Numbered from the stretch's first letter, positions 1-40,246 are shown. The stretch is DNA of 64,000 nucleotides from Axinella damicornis (GCA_963931865.1 OZ007508.1:377001-441000); one strand, 5' to 3'. Numbers and translations are program-made. Notes: generated from the letters alone by a model not told the origin.

Positions 1-1171
1 GGTGGACGTGAGCGCCCGCAGCCCACTCGCTGCTTGTACTTTCAAGTAATTTGACCCAGCCAAGTGTTCTCTGACGTGATATACGCTCAGTGATGAGAGA
101 TCTGCCCAACAACTGCGGAGCTTTTTGGTCCTGAGGAGGACGCGCTTCTTCCACGGCCTCGGATTGTCAGTGCACTCGTCAACCTTCATTGCACGTGTCC
201 ATTACTCGTGCACTTCCGTATATCTTATTACTTGGACCGTATACCTCCGTATACTACGATACGTCATTATGACGTCATGGTTGGTTGTTCGTTCACAGGT
301 CAAGGCAAAAAGGGGGATTGCGTCGGCAAAAAGGTGAACGGTGGCCCCCCCCCGTGGCAGTGCGGGAGAATATTCGGTTCAATGCTGGTTGTGTTGGCCC
401 AATCGCAGGGAGGTCCAATGCAGAAGCTGAGAACCGAATACATTCTCAGGTACTGTCCGACCTAGGGAGTGGAATATAACTCACTCGTTGTCCAAGTCTA
501 GCTTCTTTGATCGACAGGCACGGTGGTACTTTGGGGTCGAATTGGTAGCATCAAACCTATCTCAGACCTTCTGAGGAGTCTGGCTTCAGGATAATAAAAC
601 TCCGAGGCACTCTCTTGCAGGTCCGCTTTGACCCATTGGTTTGAGCAGAAAATATATAGCAATACTACATGTATATTGCCAGCAGTTATGACTCCACCCA
701 ATCAGCAATTATTCCGGTCGTACGAATTAAGAGCTGAACTAATCGCTGAAGGGGCATGACAAAATATTCGGTTTAGTGACAAAAAATGTATCCACTCAGA
801 TTGTAGCCTTTAGTAATAAACTTTGGGAATTCCAGGTGGTATCCCAGGGCTCTCCCCTCTGAATTCCTAAAGTCACCTCCATATACATGTAACTTGTTCA
901 AGAGCTCCAGTCCCTGCAGACAGCCTGGATCAGTTTCGGCCCTCGTTTATGCAGGTAGACGAGCCCGTGAATGACCTCTAGTGGCTTTGGTTCCTTTAAA
1001 GTGATTTATGGAAAACGAACTGTCTACCTTGTCTCCACCTCTCCTCCCCTCCTCTATTCTCTCTTCTTTCGTTCCTCTCCTTTCCCCCTCTCCTCCCTTC
1101 CTCTCTCCTCCTCCTTCCCCTCCCTTCATCACTCTTCCTCCTTCCCTTCCCTCCTCCTTCCCCTCCTGCAG
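1..1171 (+). other. 5' flank or intron of USP47; no coding exon recognised
   Basis: The first USP47 exon I recognise begins at 1172 in phase 1, so at least one upstream coding exon is missing. In vertebrate USP47 it encodes a ubiquitin-like N-terminal stretch. I see no convincing match to it here. Short open frames between 125 and 480 look random. The stretch ends in a long pyrimidine tract (about 1040-1170) that serves as the splice acceptor of the next exon. Confidence 0.5.
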
Positions 1172-30016
<28,845 letters not shown>

Positions 30017-32552
30017 AGTGATTAGGAGATATTTTGTGTGTAGAATTGTAATAGGAACTCTTGTTGATACGGTGAACCTAATGCAGCAATGTGTTTTTGC
30101 ACAGTATGTGTACGTATGACGGACTGCTGAGTGGCAGTAGGTGTATTGGTGTTAACGATTGAGTTGGAATATAGTCTGATTTGGACTGTAAAATTGACAC
30201 AGTATTTTTATTATTGTTAAATATACGACCTTGCAACTACTGTGACGTGGAGACCAGGGAATAGCCAAGGAGAATTTATAGTACAATCCTCCGCATGAAT
30301 CCCTCATCCACCTCAGACTGCAAAAATGGAAGAGTTACTTGTGATGGTAGGGCACCAGAAGCAACATGTGTCCCTCCGCATCTGAGAGCTCAAATTAATT
30401 TTCAATGACTCAAAAACCTGCCACACAATGTGTTAGGTACCACTAAAAAGAAAAATGGTTGTTTTATAGCCATGCATGCAGATTCTGTTCACCATACTTG
30501 CAGCTCAGTGCCTCCTCCAGTGGCCGGTGATCAAAGAATGGGCCCACAGCCACAAATTAATGTTGTGTAGCTTCACTACTTTGGTATACGTGACTTTGCT
30601 AAGACTGGTGTTGTGCAGAAGTCAGTCTCACCATAGAGCCCCAGCCTCATAGCTAGCTTTGAACCCCATCTAATGGTCCTATAAAGGCCATGCCCTTCAT
30701 AGAAATCATTTCAGGAGGTGGCATACCAAAGGCATACATGTATTTACTGATGGATATTCACTTTAGGTTGATGCGCCCCTAGCCCTGGTCATTAGCTACT
30801 AGCAAACTCACTTTCATTTTATAGGATACACTTTACATGAGCCATCTACCACTTAATTAACCAGAACAAAAAAAAGGAATGGCAACAAAAAAAATACAAC
30901 AATCTTGGCTAGTAGTCTCCCTCCATGAAAAGAAAAAAAGGAAGAAGGAAAAAAAAGAAAAAGAAGAAAAAAAAAAAGGAGAAGAAGAAGAAGAAGAAAG
31001 GGGAAAAAAGACAACCTAGCAACACACCCATCCCTCCGTGAAAGGTCAGACACCGAAGTGTAAGCCCCAGAAGCGCTGGATAGGCGTGTCTGGAATCACA
31101 GGAGGGCGACCTGCTTTCTACCAGACACCTTTAGCTTCGGTGGTCAGATGGGAACCGGCGTAGTACGGCTGCTAGGCGGGGAAGTCAGGAACCGGTGTGT
31201 ACGGAGTGGCCCAGACTCGTACTCGGTTATTGGGGAGACGAACACTCAACCCCCAGGCTGTAAAGCAAGTGCTTAGCGAGTGTGCCATCCCGACTTCCCG
31301 CCAAAACTTGCTACAAATGTAGTATTTAAACCCCAGCTTCCGGTTGCGCGCGCCTCTGGGGTCAAAGGTCACGTATGAGCGCGACAGCATGAAATTATGA
31401 GGCTAGCTAACTACTTACAATTGCAAGTTATGGAGACTGGGGTAACTCTGCCCGTCGTTGTGGTGGTAATGTCTGTGTGGAGCTGCAGAGGCGGAAGTGG
31501 GTTCCAGTCGACCAATAGGACTGGCAGCTGCTGCACACATACTGTGAGCATGAGAGGAGGACGCTCCAGAGTATGAAAGACCATGTGGGTCAGCTAGCAG
31601 TCTGTTCAATGAGCTTGATTTCCATCAAGATATTCACTGCTTGTGAAACAGTGAACAAAGGGATGGCCTGAGAGTGAGGTCACTGTGTTCATTAGCAATC
31701 AAGGTAGAATTGAGTCACCAAAGTGTGGCAGAGACAATGCAAGCAATTATTGCATCCACCTCTAGATCTATGCACTGCACACACACACGCCACATGCATT
31801 GAATACTTTTACTGCTCTACCAGTGACCTTCGCACACTTATAAAGTCGTCTTTCCATGAGATTGTCAGAGGAAAGTGATCAACGATGGCCACTGTTTAAC
31901 TCTCCTCAACCAAGGGGGGTATTGAGACTAGTTTGGAGCAGTCTTGAACAGTACTTCCACAATTTTTGGGGTGTGGGTTCCTCTTGCCTCAAATAGGAGC
32001 AGACTAGACCTCTTGCAAGAAGGTTCCGGGAACAAAATCCCACTTTCAGGTAGTGAGTACCTCTACCAGATCCTGCTTACACAGAGAAGGAGACCCTAAC
32101 TTGAATTGGGAATCTGCTTTCCCTTTGCAAGTGGGTCTAAGTGGGTGTGGTTCCCAGAAGCTTCTCCTTGTGAGCATAGTCTGGTTCCCTGGACCTCCCT
32201 GCAAGCGGGTCTGGCTCCTTACAAGTGGGGGTCTAGTAACCCCAAAGGAGGCCTAGGCCTGATCGGTAGGGTCTTTAGACTAGTGTACGTATGTCATCTG
32301 TTACTTGTATGGTGACAAGTTGGGTACAGCAAGTTCACCAGACCTTTCTTTTCCATTGCTACAAGTGATTTCATACACCTCTCTTCCTGTTTAGGGAGCT
32401 CATGGCTAGTGGCTATCACACCCGTGAGATTGTTGTGTGCCACGCTATCCCAAAGATGGAGTGCTTTCAGACTCTCTCCGGCCACCATGGAGTCTCTCCG
32501 GCCACCATGGAGGCTCTCCGGCCACCATGGAGGCTCTCCGGCCACCATGGAG
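30017..32552 (+). other. Intergenic region between USP47 and the RPB2 fragment
   Basis: Includes the USP47 3' UTR. An A-rich purine tract lies at 30860-31010 and a tRNA-like sequence on the minus strand near 31240-31310. A fifth, divergent copy of the TATA-carrying repeat is at 31800-31975 (TATAAAG near 31839, AATTTTTGGGGTG near 31962). No gene is recognised. Confidence 0.6.
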
Positions 32553-32555
32553 GCA
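32468..32555 (+). repeat. 20-bp tandem repeat inside the RPB2 relic
   Basis: Four copies of a unit equal or close to GGCTCTCCGGCCACCATGGA. As 20 is not divisible by 3, each copy shifts the frame, so the upstream end of the RPB2 exon is broken here. Confidence 0.85.
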
Positions 32556-33757
32556 CCCCCCAGCGAAACAGGCATCATCGACCAGGTCAGTGAGCCTGGT
32601 ATCATTGTCACTTGACTGAAATTGTTTTTGTTGCTAATCATTAACTTTGAAGATTGTTTCTGTCCCCAGGTGATGTTGTCAGTGAACCAGGACGGCTACA
32701 AGTTCTGCAAGATCAGGGTGTGGTCCGTGAGAGTGCCTCAGATTGGGGACAAGTTTGCTAGTTGCCACAGTGCTCAGAAGGGAACATGCGGAATCACGTA
32801 CAAACAAAGAGGTGATTTGGGACTCGGAGTTACATGGTCTTGTAGCTAGGAACTCCAGTGTGGTGTTGGTGTCTGTTCTCATGCTAATTAGGCCCAGCAG
32901 CTGCACGTCACCTAGGTTTGAAGAAAAGTTCCTTAGCGTTCAAAAAAGGAGTAGTTCATATCTATGCTCTATTGTGAACAGATCGACATGTAGTTTGTTA
33001 TTTCTGCAGGACATGCCGTTCACATGTGAGGGGATCTGTCCTGATGGCCCCCACGCCATCCCCTCCCATATGACCATCGGCCACTTGATCGAGTGCCTCC
33101 AGGGCAAGGTCTGTCCATCATAATTCATTTGAGATCAGGGGTAGATGTCGATAAAAGTAACCTTATTCTGGTGCAGGTTTCGGCCAACAAGGGTGAGATT
33201 GGTGATGCCACACCCTTCAATGATGCCTTTAATATCCAGAAGATCTCAGAGCTCCTCAACGAATATGGCTACCACCTCTGGGGCAAGGAGGTGCTCTACA
33301 ATGGCCACACTGGCCGCAAGCTGAACACACAAGTCTTAATTGGTCCAACCTACTACCAATGGCTGAAGCACATGGTGGACGATAAGATCCACTCCCAGGC
33401 GAGGGGCCCAGTGCAGATCCTCACTAGACAGCCCATGGAATGGAGATCACGGTATGTAAGCTGGTCTGTATGTGCGTAGGTAGCCTCTTCCCAGTCTGTA
33501 TTCCCAGGGCCTGGGAATGAGACTGGCTAATTGGGAAGGGAGGGAGAAGAGGAGGCTCTGTCTGGTTTTGAAGTGTTGGCTTCAATCATATAAGGAGAGG
33601 AAATATGTTGAAGGCATTCCATATCTTGTGATGGTGGTCTTCGGTTCGATGAGATGGAGAGGGACTGCCAGATAGCTCACGGAGCGGCACAGTTCCTCCA
33701 TGAGAGGCTCTACACGGCCTCAGGTGCTTACACAGTTCACATCTGTAACCTCTGGGG
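32553..33757 (+). pseudogene. POLR2B: Decayed fragment of RNA polymerase II subunit RPB2
   Basis: Exon relics matching the C-terminal third of RPB2: 32553-32585 (SETGIIDQ), 32670-32811 ([17 protein letters not shown]), 33010-33108 ([22 protein letters not shown]), 33177-33451 ([29 protein letters not shown]) and about 33630-33757 ([16 protein letters not shown]). Signs of decay: the near-invariant RHGQKGTCG is changed to [10 protein letters not shown]; a single-base insertion near 32805 breaks the phase into the next exon; several Arg codons have become Trp, Cys, His or Gln as expected of CpG mutation; the last exon has lost its acceptor AG (CTTGTGATGG); and the C-terminal zinc ribbon is replaced by a poly-G tract. 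Everything upstream of the fragment is missing. A working RPB2 must lie elsewhere. Confidence 0.85.
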
Positions 33758-33788
33758 AGGGGGGGGGGGGGGGGGGGGGGGGGGGTGT
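33757..33788 (+). repeat. Poly-G tract
   Basis: About 28 consecutive G residues truncating the RPB2 relic; the counterpart in the duplicate is at 34896-34920. Confidence 0.9.
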
Positions 33789-35030
33789 AGGTACCCTACC
33801 GGTGTGTGATTGACACTAGTGTTATTGTACCAGCCACGAGCACAAACTGTTTCTACCCTGGCAGTGGTAACGTTGTACCATCAGAGAGTTGGTGATGATA
33901 CGCTCGTCAGCAGAGGTCACATTTTCATTAGGCGCAGCACTGCACACGGCAGATATTTCTTCTTATATATTCTTCAGAGATCTCGCCTCCCTCATGTGTC
34001 ACTAGTGCCCTCCCGCCCCTTGAACCCTCCCCTTGAATTCCGTCACAGGCATGCAGACAGACACACTTCAAATCTAGATTGCTAATAGCCTAAGATTGAG
34101 CCAGAGGCTAAGATTGCTAACAACAGCAGCTGTCCACAGCAGCTGTCCCACATTAACAACTAGGGTTCTGGAGGTGAACTTCTTATGTGCTAATAGCAGG
34201 TTGCACACCACTATCTTCACACATTAGCACAGTATATGAATGTCATCGCATCAGAGGCTGAACTATTACAGAGGTTTGCAGATCACTTGAGGGAATCTCA
34301 GCCCTTTCAGGGACGGTTGAATGTTAGCTGGTGGTACACCCTCTCCGATAATGATAATTTGTCCATCCTGGAGTCTAACAACTCCATACAGATCGATACA
34401 TCACCCTGGAGGTGGAGAAAGGAAAGGCATTGACCTCAGAAGCCCTGTACGTTTCCAGAGAAGCCTAGTAGGAAATCGCTCATGCATGCATAATGACAAT
34501 TGCTCTGTGTACAAGCCCATGGAAGGGAGATCAAGATATGTAAGCTGGTCTGTATGTGCATAGGTAGCCTCTTCCCAGTCTGTATTCCCAGGGCCTGGGA
34601 ATGAGACTGGCTAATTGGGAAGGGAGGGAGGGAGAAGAGGAGGCTCTGTATGGTTTTGAAGTGTTGGCTTCAAACATGTAAGGAGAGGAAATATGTTGAA
34701 GGCATTCCATATCTTGTGAGGGTGGTCATCGGTTCGATGAGATGGAGAGGGACTGCCAGATAGCTCACGGAGCGGCACAGTTCCTCCATGAGAGGCTCTA
34801 CATGGCCTCAGGTGCTTACAGAGTTCACGTCTGTAACCTCTCCTTTCCAGATTTTCAAAAAATGAGTGAGTGGGGTCATGGGTGGAGTGGGCATGGGGGG
34901 GGGGGGGGGGGGGGGGGGGGTACCCTACCACTCTGTGATTGACACTAGTGTTACTGTACCAGCCACGAGCGCAAACTGTTTCTACCCTGGCAGTTATAAC
35001 GTTGTACCATCAGAGAGTTGGTAATGATAC

Positions 35031-35232
35031 TTGTACCTCATGCTATATCCATGTGGAATTCCCTGCCCTGGTCTACTGTATCAGCTCAATCATTGTTTTT
35101 ATTTAAGAGCAAACTTGTACTGTAATAATCTTATCTTCTGGGTACACTTTATATTAGCTTTCACTTGCTATTGTGTATCCTATGCACTTATTGCATAAAC
35201 TTTTATAAACAAAAAAAAAACAAAAAAAAAAA
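35031..35232 (+). mobile_element. 5'-truncated LINE, 3' end with A-rich tail
   Basis: 202-bp insertion present only in copy 2 of the RPB2 duplication. It is flanked by GATAC at 35026-35030 and 35233-35237, a 5-bp target duplication. One frame reads WNSLPWSTVSAQS, then FKSKL and a stop, the typical C-terminal end of non-LTR reverse transcriptases of the Jockey/CR1 kind. It ends in a tail of about 22 bases, nearly all A. Confidence 0.85.
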
Positions 35233-35414
35233 GATACGCTCGTCAGCAGAGGTCACATTTTCATTAGGCGCAGCACTGCACACGGCAGATATTTCTTCTT
35301 ATATATTCTTCAGAGATCTCGCCTCCCTCATGTGTCACTAGTGCCCTCCCGCCCCTTGAACCCTCCCCTTGAATTCCGTCACAGGCATGCAGACAGACAC
35401 ACTTCAAATCTAGA

Positions 35415-35460
35415 TTGCTAATAGCCTCGTTCCAAGGCCGTGTGGGATGGGAACGAGGCT
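35415..35460. mobile_element. Fold-back MITE in the second RPB2 duplicate
   Basis: ATAGCCTCGTTCC ... GGGAACGAGGCTA flanked by AGATTGCTA on both sides (9 bp). The matching place in copy 1 (34076-34123) holds a degenerate version of the same insertion. Confidence 0.85.
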
Positions 35461-36025
35461 AAGATTGCTAACAACAGCAGCTGTCCACAGCAGCTGTCCA
35501 CAACAGCTGTCCCACATTAACAACTAGGTTTCTGGAGGTGAACTTCTTATGTGCTAATAGCGGGTTGCACACCACTATCTTCACACATTAGCACAGTATA
35601 TGAATGTCATGCATCATCATGTCATGCACTCATGCACAGCTGAGTATGCAATGGCATACAACATAATGAAATTCATTGGAATTAGTACCGTGATTGCCAG
35701 CCTTCATTTCTTAGTCCCACCTCTTTGACGGTACTCCTTCCGGAGCTATTCAAGTGCTTTCCTGTTTGAGCTAATAGGGTGGGCGTACTTTCGAGTAACA
35801 AATGACCCTTTGCAACAACTTGTCGCCGAAAAAGGGGGGTGGGCATATTTTCGAGAGACTGCGGTATTACAGAGATTTGCAGATTACTTGAGGGAATCTC
35901 AGCCCTTTCAGGGATGGTTGAATGTTAGCTGGTGGTACGTACACCCTCTCCGATAATTTGTCCATCCTGGAGTGTAACAACTCCATACCGATCAATACAT
36001 CACCCTGCAGTATGGAATCACTTAG

Positions 36026-36069
36026 CCTCTTCCCATCCCAGGCCTGAGACGGCCTGGGAACGAGGCTAG
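36026..36069. mobile_element. Fold-back MITE with exact 9-bp target duplication
   Basis: TAGCCTCTTCCCATCCC, then AGGCCTGAGACGGCCT and GGGAACGAGGCTA, with GGAATCACT on both sides. Confidence 0.9.
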
Positions 36070-36608
36070 GAATCACTCAAGCGTGCATAATTCGAACCAG
36101 GCGCTTGTACACAGAGCAATTGTCATTATGCATGCATGAGCGATTTTGCTACTGGGCTTCTCTGGAAACGTACAGGGCACTGAGGTCAATGTCTTTCCTT
36201 TCTCCACCTCCAAGCAACTTTTGGTTGCCTCTCAGCAGCTGTAGTTTGCACTTTGCAGGCTACTGCAGATTGCAAAGTCTTGCAACAGGGAACTGGAGAC
36301 AGGGCAAAACCACAATTGGATAAGTAGATAATAATTATGCTAGCAGCTTTCTAGATTCACAGGGATAATTGCTTTGGAGCAATCTGCTTCCTTGTTGCAG
36401 GACTTTTGAGTGTGTACATGCAGGCTTTGAACAGCTGTAATTTGTGATGTTGTTAATGTGCTACTTTGAAGTGTTTACCAAATAGCAGAAATGTTGTTAA
36501 TGTGCTACTTTGAAGTGTCACTATTTTTCTGTAGCTTTGTTCTTACGTGTGACCTAGGTTTTGTATTTAAGCACTCTGCATTAGAATGTTAGAAGTTGCT
36601 GTGCGTGC

Positions 36609-36785
36609 AAGACTCCACTACACCCGACTAGTTACTGCAATCTGCTGGACTCCACTACACCCGACTAGTCACTGCAATCTGCTGGACTCCACTACACCCG
36701 ACTAGTTACTGCAATCTGCTGGACTCCACTACACCCGACTAGTTACTGCAATCTGCTGGACTCCACTACACCCGACTAGTTACGC
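36609..36785 (+). repeat. 37-bp tandem repeat, about 5 copies
   Basis: Unit TTACTGCAATCTGCTGGACT plus CCACTACACCCGACTAG; copies nearly identical. Intergenic. Confidence 0.9.
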
Positions 36786-37361
36786 TAAGACTCAACCACA
36801 CCCGACTGTTCAGTCACTGCAATCTGCTGGACCTCAAAGACTCTACTTACACCCACTGAGATTTGGTAAGTCCATACACTGCAAGCTAGCTTCAACCAAT
36901 GGTATTCGTATAGCTACAAACATTCTGTAGTAATTCATGACGCATTACCTGACATCAATTTGGTTGTGTCCGTGTAGTTTTCGCCGTAATTATTTTCGTC
37001 GATACTGCATTACGACGAAAATTAGAAATCGTTTTCAACGTCGAATATTGATTCTACTTAACGTGTGAATCAAAGTGCAAGTATGGCTCTGCTGCGCTAC
37101 CAGAAACCTGTTGATGGTGTCCTGATCCTGGCAGAGATCACGAGCTCTTCTATATCAGCGCAGCAGGCCAGGCCAAGCGCGCGATTGCGGAAGCGCTAGC
37201 AGAAGGCAGTTAGAACCGCGGACCGAGACAGACGGGTGAAATCTTTCGAGGTAAGTAGCCGATGGCAGTTCCTTCTCTATCAGTGATACGGCATGGTTGT
37301 CTGCTGCATTCCCTCGCTCGCGCTGATCTGACGCTCCAGCTCCTCAATGGCGCGACATGGC

Positions 37362-38335
37362 CGGTGTCATAAAATTTTGGGGACCCCATGAAAATGGGGA
37401 CCCCGGGTCCCCATTTTCCCTGGTAAAATGGGGACCCCTTTGGGAAAATGGGGACCCCCTCACCATTTTCGTTTTATGTTGCATCAAATACTCACAGCTC
37501 TGTGTAGGATGGTTGTTATTTGCATCTCTGCAAGCATGTCTGCGAAAGCATTAGTCCATGAGAGCTACCAGTCGAAACCTTCACTTAGTCTCGGTACCTG
37601 ACTATTCGCGCACGGCGGAATATTCCGCCGTGCGCGAATAGTCTGGTACCGAGACTATAACCTTCACTCGCAATGGTTGCTACATACCCTGATAGCTGTA
37701 ATGCGTAAGTCAGACAATGCGCCGAATTTTTCTGTGCAAAGGTTGCTGATCTCTTCTATGTCGGCAGATCATGAACTTGAAGTAAGTTTGACACCGTTTA
37801 TACTGCGGCCACTAATAATAGCCACTGACTCACTGGGCCTCCTCAATGTCTTGCAGGCTATATAGTTAGTGGGCTTTATGCTCAATTCTGACTCAGTAGT
37901 TAGCTATAGATCTCTCTCACTATGACCATTCCAGCAATCTGGAAAGGAATCAGTGCTGCGAGCTTGTTATTGAAAATCCTCATCAAGGATTATTACTACG
38001 CCGAGCTATTATTTATGTCTATAACATATTTTTCTATTGACAAATTTACACAAATTGATTGCTGTATTATAATAACTGCATGGTTAGTGATTAACTAGGC
38101 CTTACATAGGTCTGAATTCCAACCTAATAATGTTGGATCCCTATTTTCCCACTGTTAACCATCTGTCATAGAGGGGGTCCCCATTTTCACTAAGGGGGTC
38201 CCCATACTCCCGGGGAAAATGGGGACCCGGGGTCCCCATTTTCTCAGGAAAGTGGGGACCCGGGTCCCCATATTCCCGGGAATATGGGGACCCCGGGTCC
38301 CCATTTTGGGGGGTCCCCATTTTCCCATGACACCG
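37362..38335. mobile_element. About 970-bp element with GGGGACCC subterminal repeats
   Basis: Ends are inverted: CCGGTGTCATAAAATTTTGG on the left and CCATTTTCCCATGACACCGG on the right. Both ends carry clusters of AAAATGGGGACCCC and its inverse, at 37375-37475 and 38170-38330. The interior has no recognisable transposase and is interrupted by a palindrome at 37589-37659. I see no clear target duplication, so the superfamily is undetermined. Confidence 0.75.
37589..37659. mobile_element. Palindromic insertion with target duplication
   Basis: TAGTCTCGGTACC ... GGTACCGAGACTA with an inner palindrome of CTATTCGCGCACGGCGGAA and its inverse. AACCTTCACT is repeated on both sides. Nested inside the GGGGACCC element, so it is younger. 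Confidence 0.85.
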
Positions 38336-38504
38336 GTATCCGGTCCAGGGAACGCGCGCGCGCGTGTACGCATACGCGTTTGAACCCCTCTGTAGCTGTA
38401 ACGCTGCCTAACTGGATGAGGCCAAACAGTGCTGTGTGCACACCAAAGCCCATACACAGGCCGTACACACAGACATCTCCCCCACCAGAAAAACAAACGC
38501 TACT

Positions 38505-38580
38505 TCTGGGATCGAACCTGCGGCACCTTCGCCTAGCTGGGCTCCCAGTCAAGCCCAATCGTCGGTGTTGCTCGAGCGAC
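38505..38580 (-). repeat. tRNA-like sequence, possible SINE head
   Basis: On the minus strand a perfect B box (GGTTCGATCCC) ends about 70 bases of tRNA-like sequence. No clear cloverleaf or anticodon could be assigned, so it may be a SINE head or tRNA relic. Confidence 0.3.
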
Positions 38581-38764
38581 GACAACGCGAAAAATTGCAT
38601 GCGAAATTAATTTTATTTTACGCCCGATCTACGGTATCTACGACGTGTTTGTAGAGTAACAAACTGCTTTGGACTTGACTTCGTGCGCTTTACATGCCAG
38701 CTTGCACTAAATGTGAACTGCAGGCTGATGGGACTTACCTGTCAAAAAACGTTTATCAGAATTG

Positions 38765-38830
38765 GGACATTCTTGTTCTAGCTACATCATTTCTTATAAG
38801 AATGTCATGTCCCAATTCTCTTACAAGAAA
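38765..38830. repeat. Short imperfect hairpin
   Basis: AGAATTGGGACATTCTT pairs with AAGAATGTCATGTCCCAATTCT. It lies upstream of the second secreted-protein gene. Confidence 0.6.
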
Positions 38831-38960
38831 CAGTTATGTATTTGCATGCATGATTTTGCTATAAGAGATTCTTATGACTTTTTCCGTTAATACAACTTGG
38901 ACCTGCAGAATTTTGCTGCAATGGTTTCATCCTCACTGCTATGTTCCTATCATATTTCAG

Positions 38961-39695
38961 ATGGCTGTTACTCAGGTGTTGATTCAAGCTGCCCTCCTGG
39001 GCATTCTTACGCTGGACACTACCACCGCCCAGTCACTGACGTGCGCAGAGCCGTGGCAAGCTGCATTTATGCAAGTAACAAACACGACGTTTCCCATTAC
39101 CGCCGAATTCAAGGATGCAGACCTTACCTACTACAGGGAGACTCTGCGGTACACGGAGGACGAGATTGATCGTGAAAGAGAAGATGCAATTAGTCACTTC
39201 AATCAGCGCTTCGGGCTTGACTTTTCCAACGTTGAGCCAGACGACGAGGGACAGCGCATCTTGGGAAATGCCACATTTCGTCCTTTCAGGCTCGTCTATA
39301 CCAGCACAGTAGTGTACAACCGGTGGATAGTACGTGGACCATCAGCATCAAGATGCTACCGGCTTATGGACGGCGGTTTCGTTGTAGGGTTCACTGGTAC
39401 AGTGATGCTGCAAGGAGAATATGGCGGAGAGGAAGGGATAGCTGTTTTCTCTGGTGAAAGTGTTCTCTACGGACCTTCTGTTCTGCTTGATACGTGCAAT
39501 CAACAGCCGGTAATCTTCCAAGTGGAGTCCCTTACTCCACTGCGAAAGTTTCCAAGCGACAATTGGTTCATAAGTACTAGTCGTATTCGAAATCGCCAGC
39601 TTGGAGAAGGAACGGTTTGGACAATGACCCGAGTGAGGCCTATTAACTCAACCACCCTCCGACATGAAAGTCGTCAAGTCTACACTTTTCTTTAA
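38961..39695 (+). CDS. Secreted 244-residue protein of unknown family, copy B
   Basis: Paralogue of the protein at 15976-16710: same length, alignable without gaps, and well over half of positions identical by eye. A signal peptide spans residues 1-23 (QAALLGILTLDTTTAQ). Cysteines at 28, 132 and 179 and sequons at N41, N103 and N229 are shared. Conserved blocks include TEDEIDRERE, FNQRFGLDF, VYNRW, FTGTV, EYGG, CNQQP, RNRQLGEGTVW and the C-terminus RQVYTFL. The frame is open further upstream, but CATATTTCAG lies directly before this ATG exactly as in copy A, so I place the start at 38961 after a 5'-UTR intron. Retained frame and conserved cysteines suggest both copies are under selection. Function unknown; a secreted or surface role is inferred only from the signal peptide. 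Confidence 0.85.
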   Translation: MAVTQVLIQAALLGILTLDTTTAQSLTCAEPWQAAFMQVTNTTFPITAEFKDADLTYYRETLRYTEDEIDREREDAISHFNQRFGLDFSNVEPDDEGQRILGNATFRPFRLVYTSTVVYNRWIVRGPSASRCYRLMDGGFVVGFTGTVMLQGEYGGEEGIAVFSGESVLYGPSVLLDTCNQQPVIFQVESLTPLRKFPSDNWFISTSRIRNRQLGEGTVWTMTRVRPINSTTLRHESRQVYTFL

Positions 39696-40072
39696 GTTTG
39701 AACTCTGAAATTAGGACATTTGTACCCAAGTAACCACGAATTGTGTTTGCAGACTGTATTTTCATGTCTTTGACCTAGCTAGATATATGCAGTCTGTTTT
39801 CCATACTTTTGGCTTCAATCAACAATGGGGGTCTTTACTCAGTGGATCAACTGGACAAAGCCCCCAGTGCAGAAATCTGCTGTAGCGTTTCAAGCATATT
39901 GAGAAAATTTAATACAGCATGCCACACCCATTCCACTCGTCCATCAGCTGTGTATGGGGTCACATTCTCAGGTCGCAGCTCTAAGCATGGTGGTCATTGG
40001 ATGACCACTCTTTGTAGCTATAAGCAGTCATCTCTATAACTGTCAGTTAGTTAATTGCATCCTAATTCAAGG

Positions 40073-40129
40073 GTAGCCTCATTCCCAGGCCCCTTACGAT
40101 ATTTTGTAAGGGGCCTGGGAACGAGGCTA
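40073..40129. mobile_element. Fold-back MITE, 9-bp target duplication family
   Basis: TAGCCTCATTCCCAGGCCCC and GGGGCCTGGGAACGAGGCTA. Flanks ATTCAAGGG and ATTCAATGG match at 8 of 9. Confidence 0.85.
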
Positions 40130-40246
40130 ATTCAATGGTGACTGCTACATGTACACACACAGGCAGTAGGATAGTGCTGTAGCTATGTGACATGCATACA
40201 AACGTTATTGCCCAGCCCTGGTACATAAGTAACATAACTGAGGGTG

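Larger units (their letters stand above)
33430..36170 (+). repeat. Partial tandem duplication of the RPB2 fragment end
   Basis: 33430-34500 is repeated at 34505-36170 in the same orientation. The second copy repeats the exon ends QPMEGRSR (about 34515) and [16 protein letters not shown] (34737-34800), the poly-G tract, and the downstream block GATATTTCTTCTTATATATT. Copy 2 is longer because of a retroelement insertion at 35031 and a fold-back MITE near 35415. Copies differ by many point changes. Confidence 0.85.

Noticed and set aside
125..479. Short frames near the window start as USP47 exon 1
   Set aside because: None resembles the USP47 N-terminus or ends in a phase-1 donor that fits the exon at 1172.
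33177..33451. Functional RPB2 gene
   Set aside because: The exon looks good alone, but flanking exons carry a frame break, a lost acceptor, missing zinc ribbon and missing upstream two thirds.
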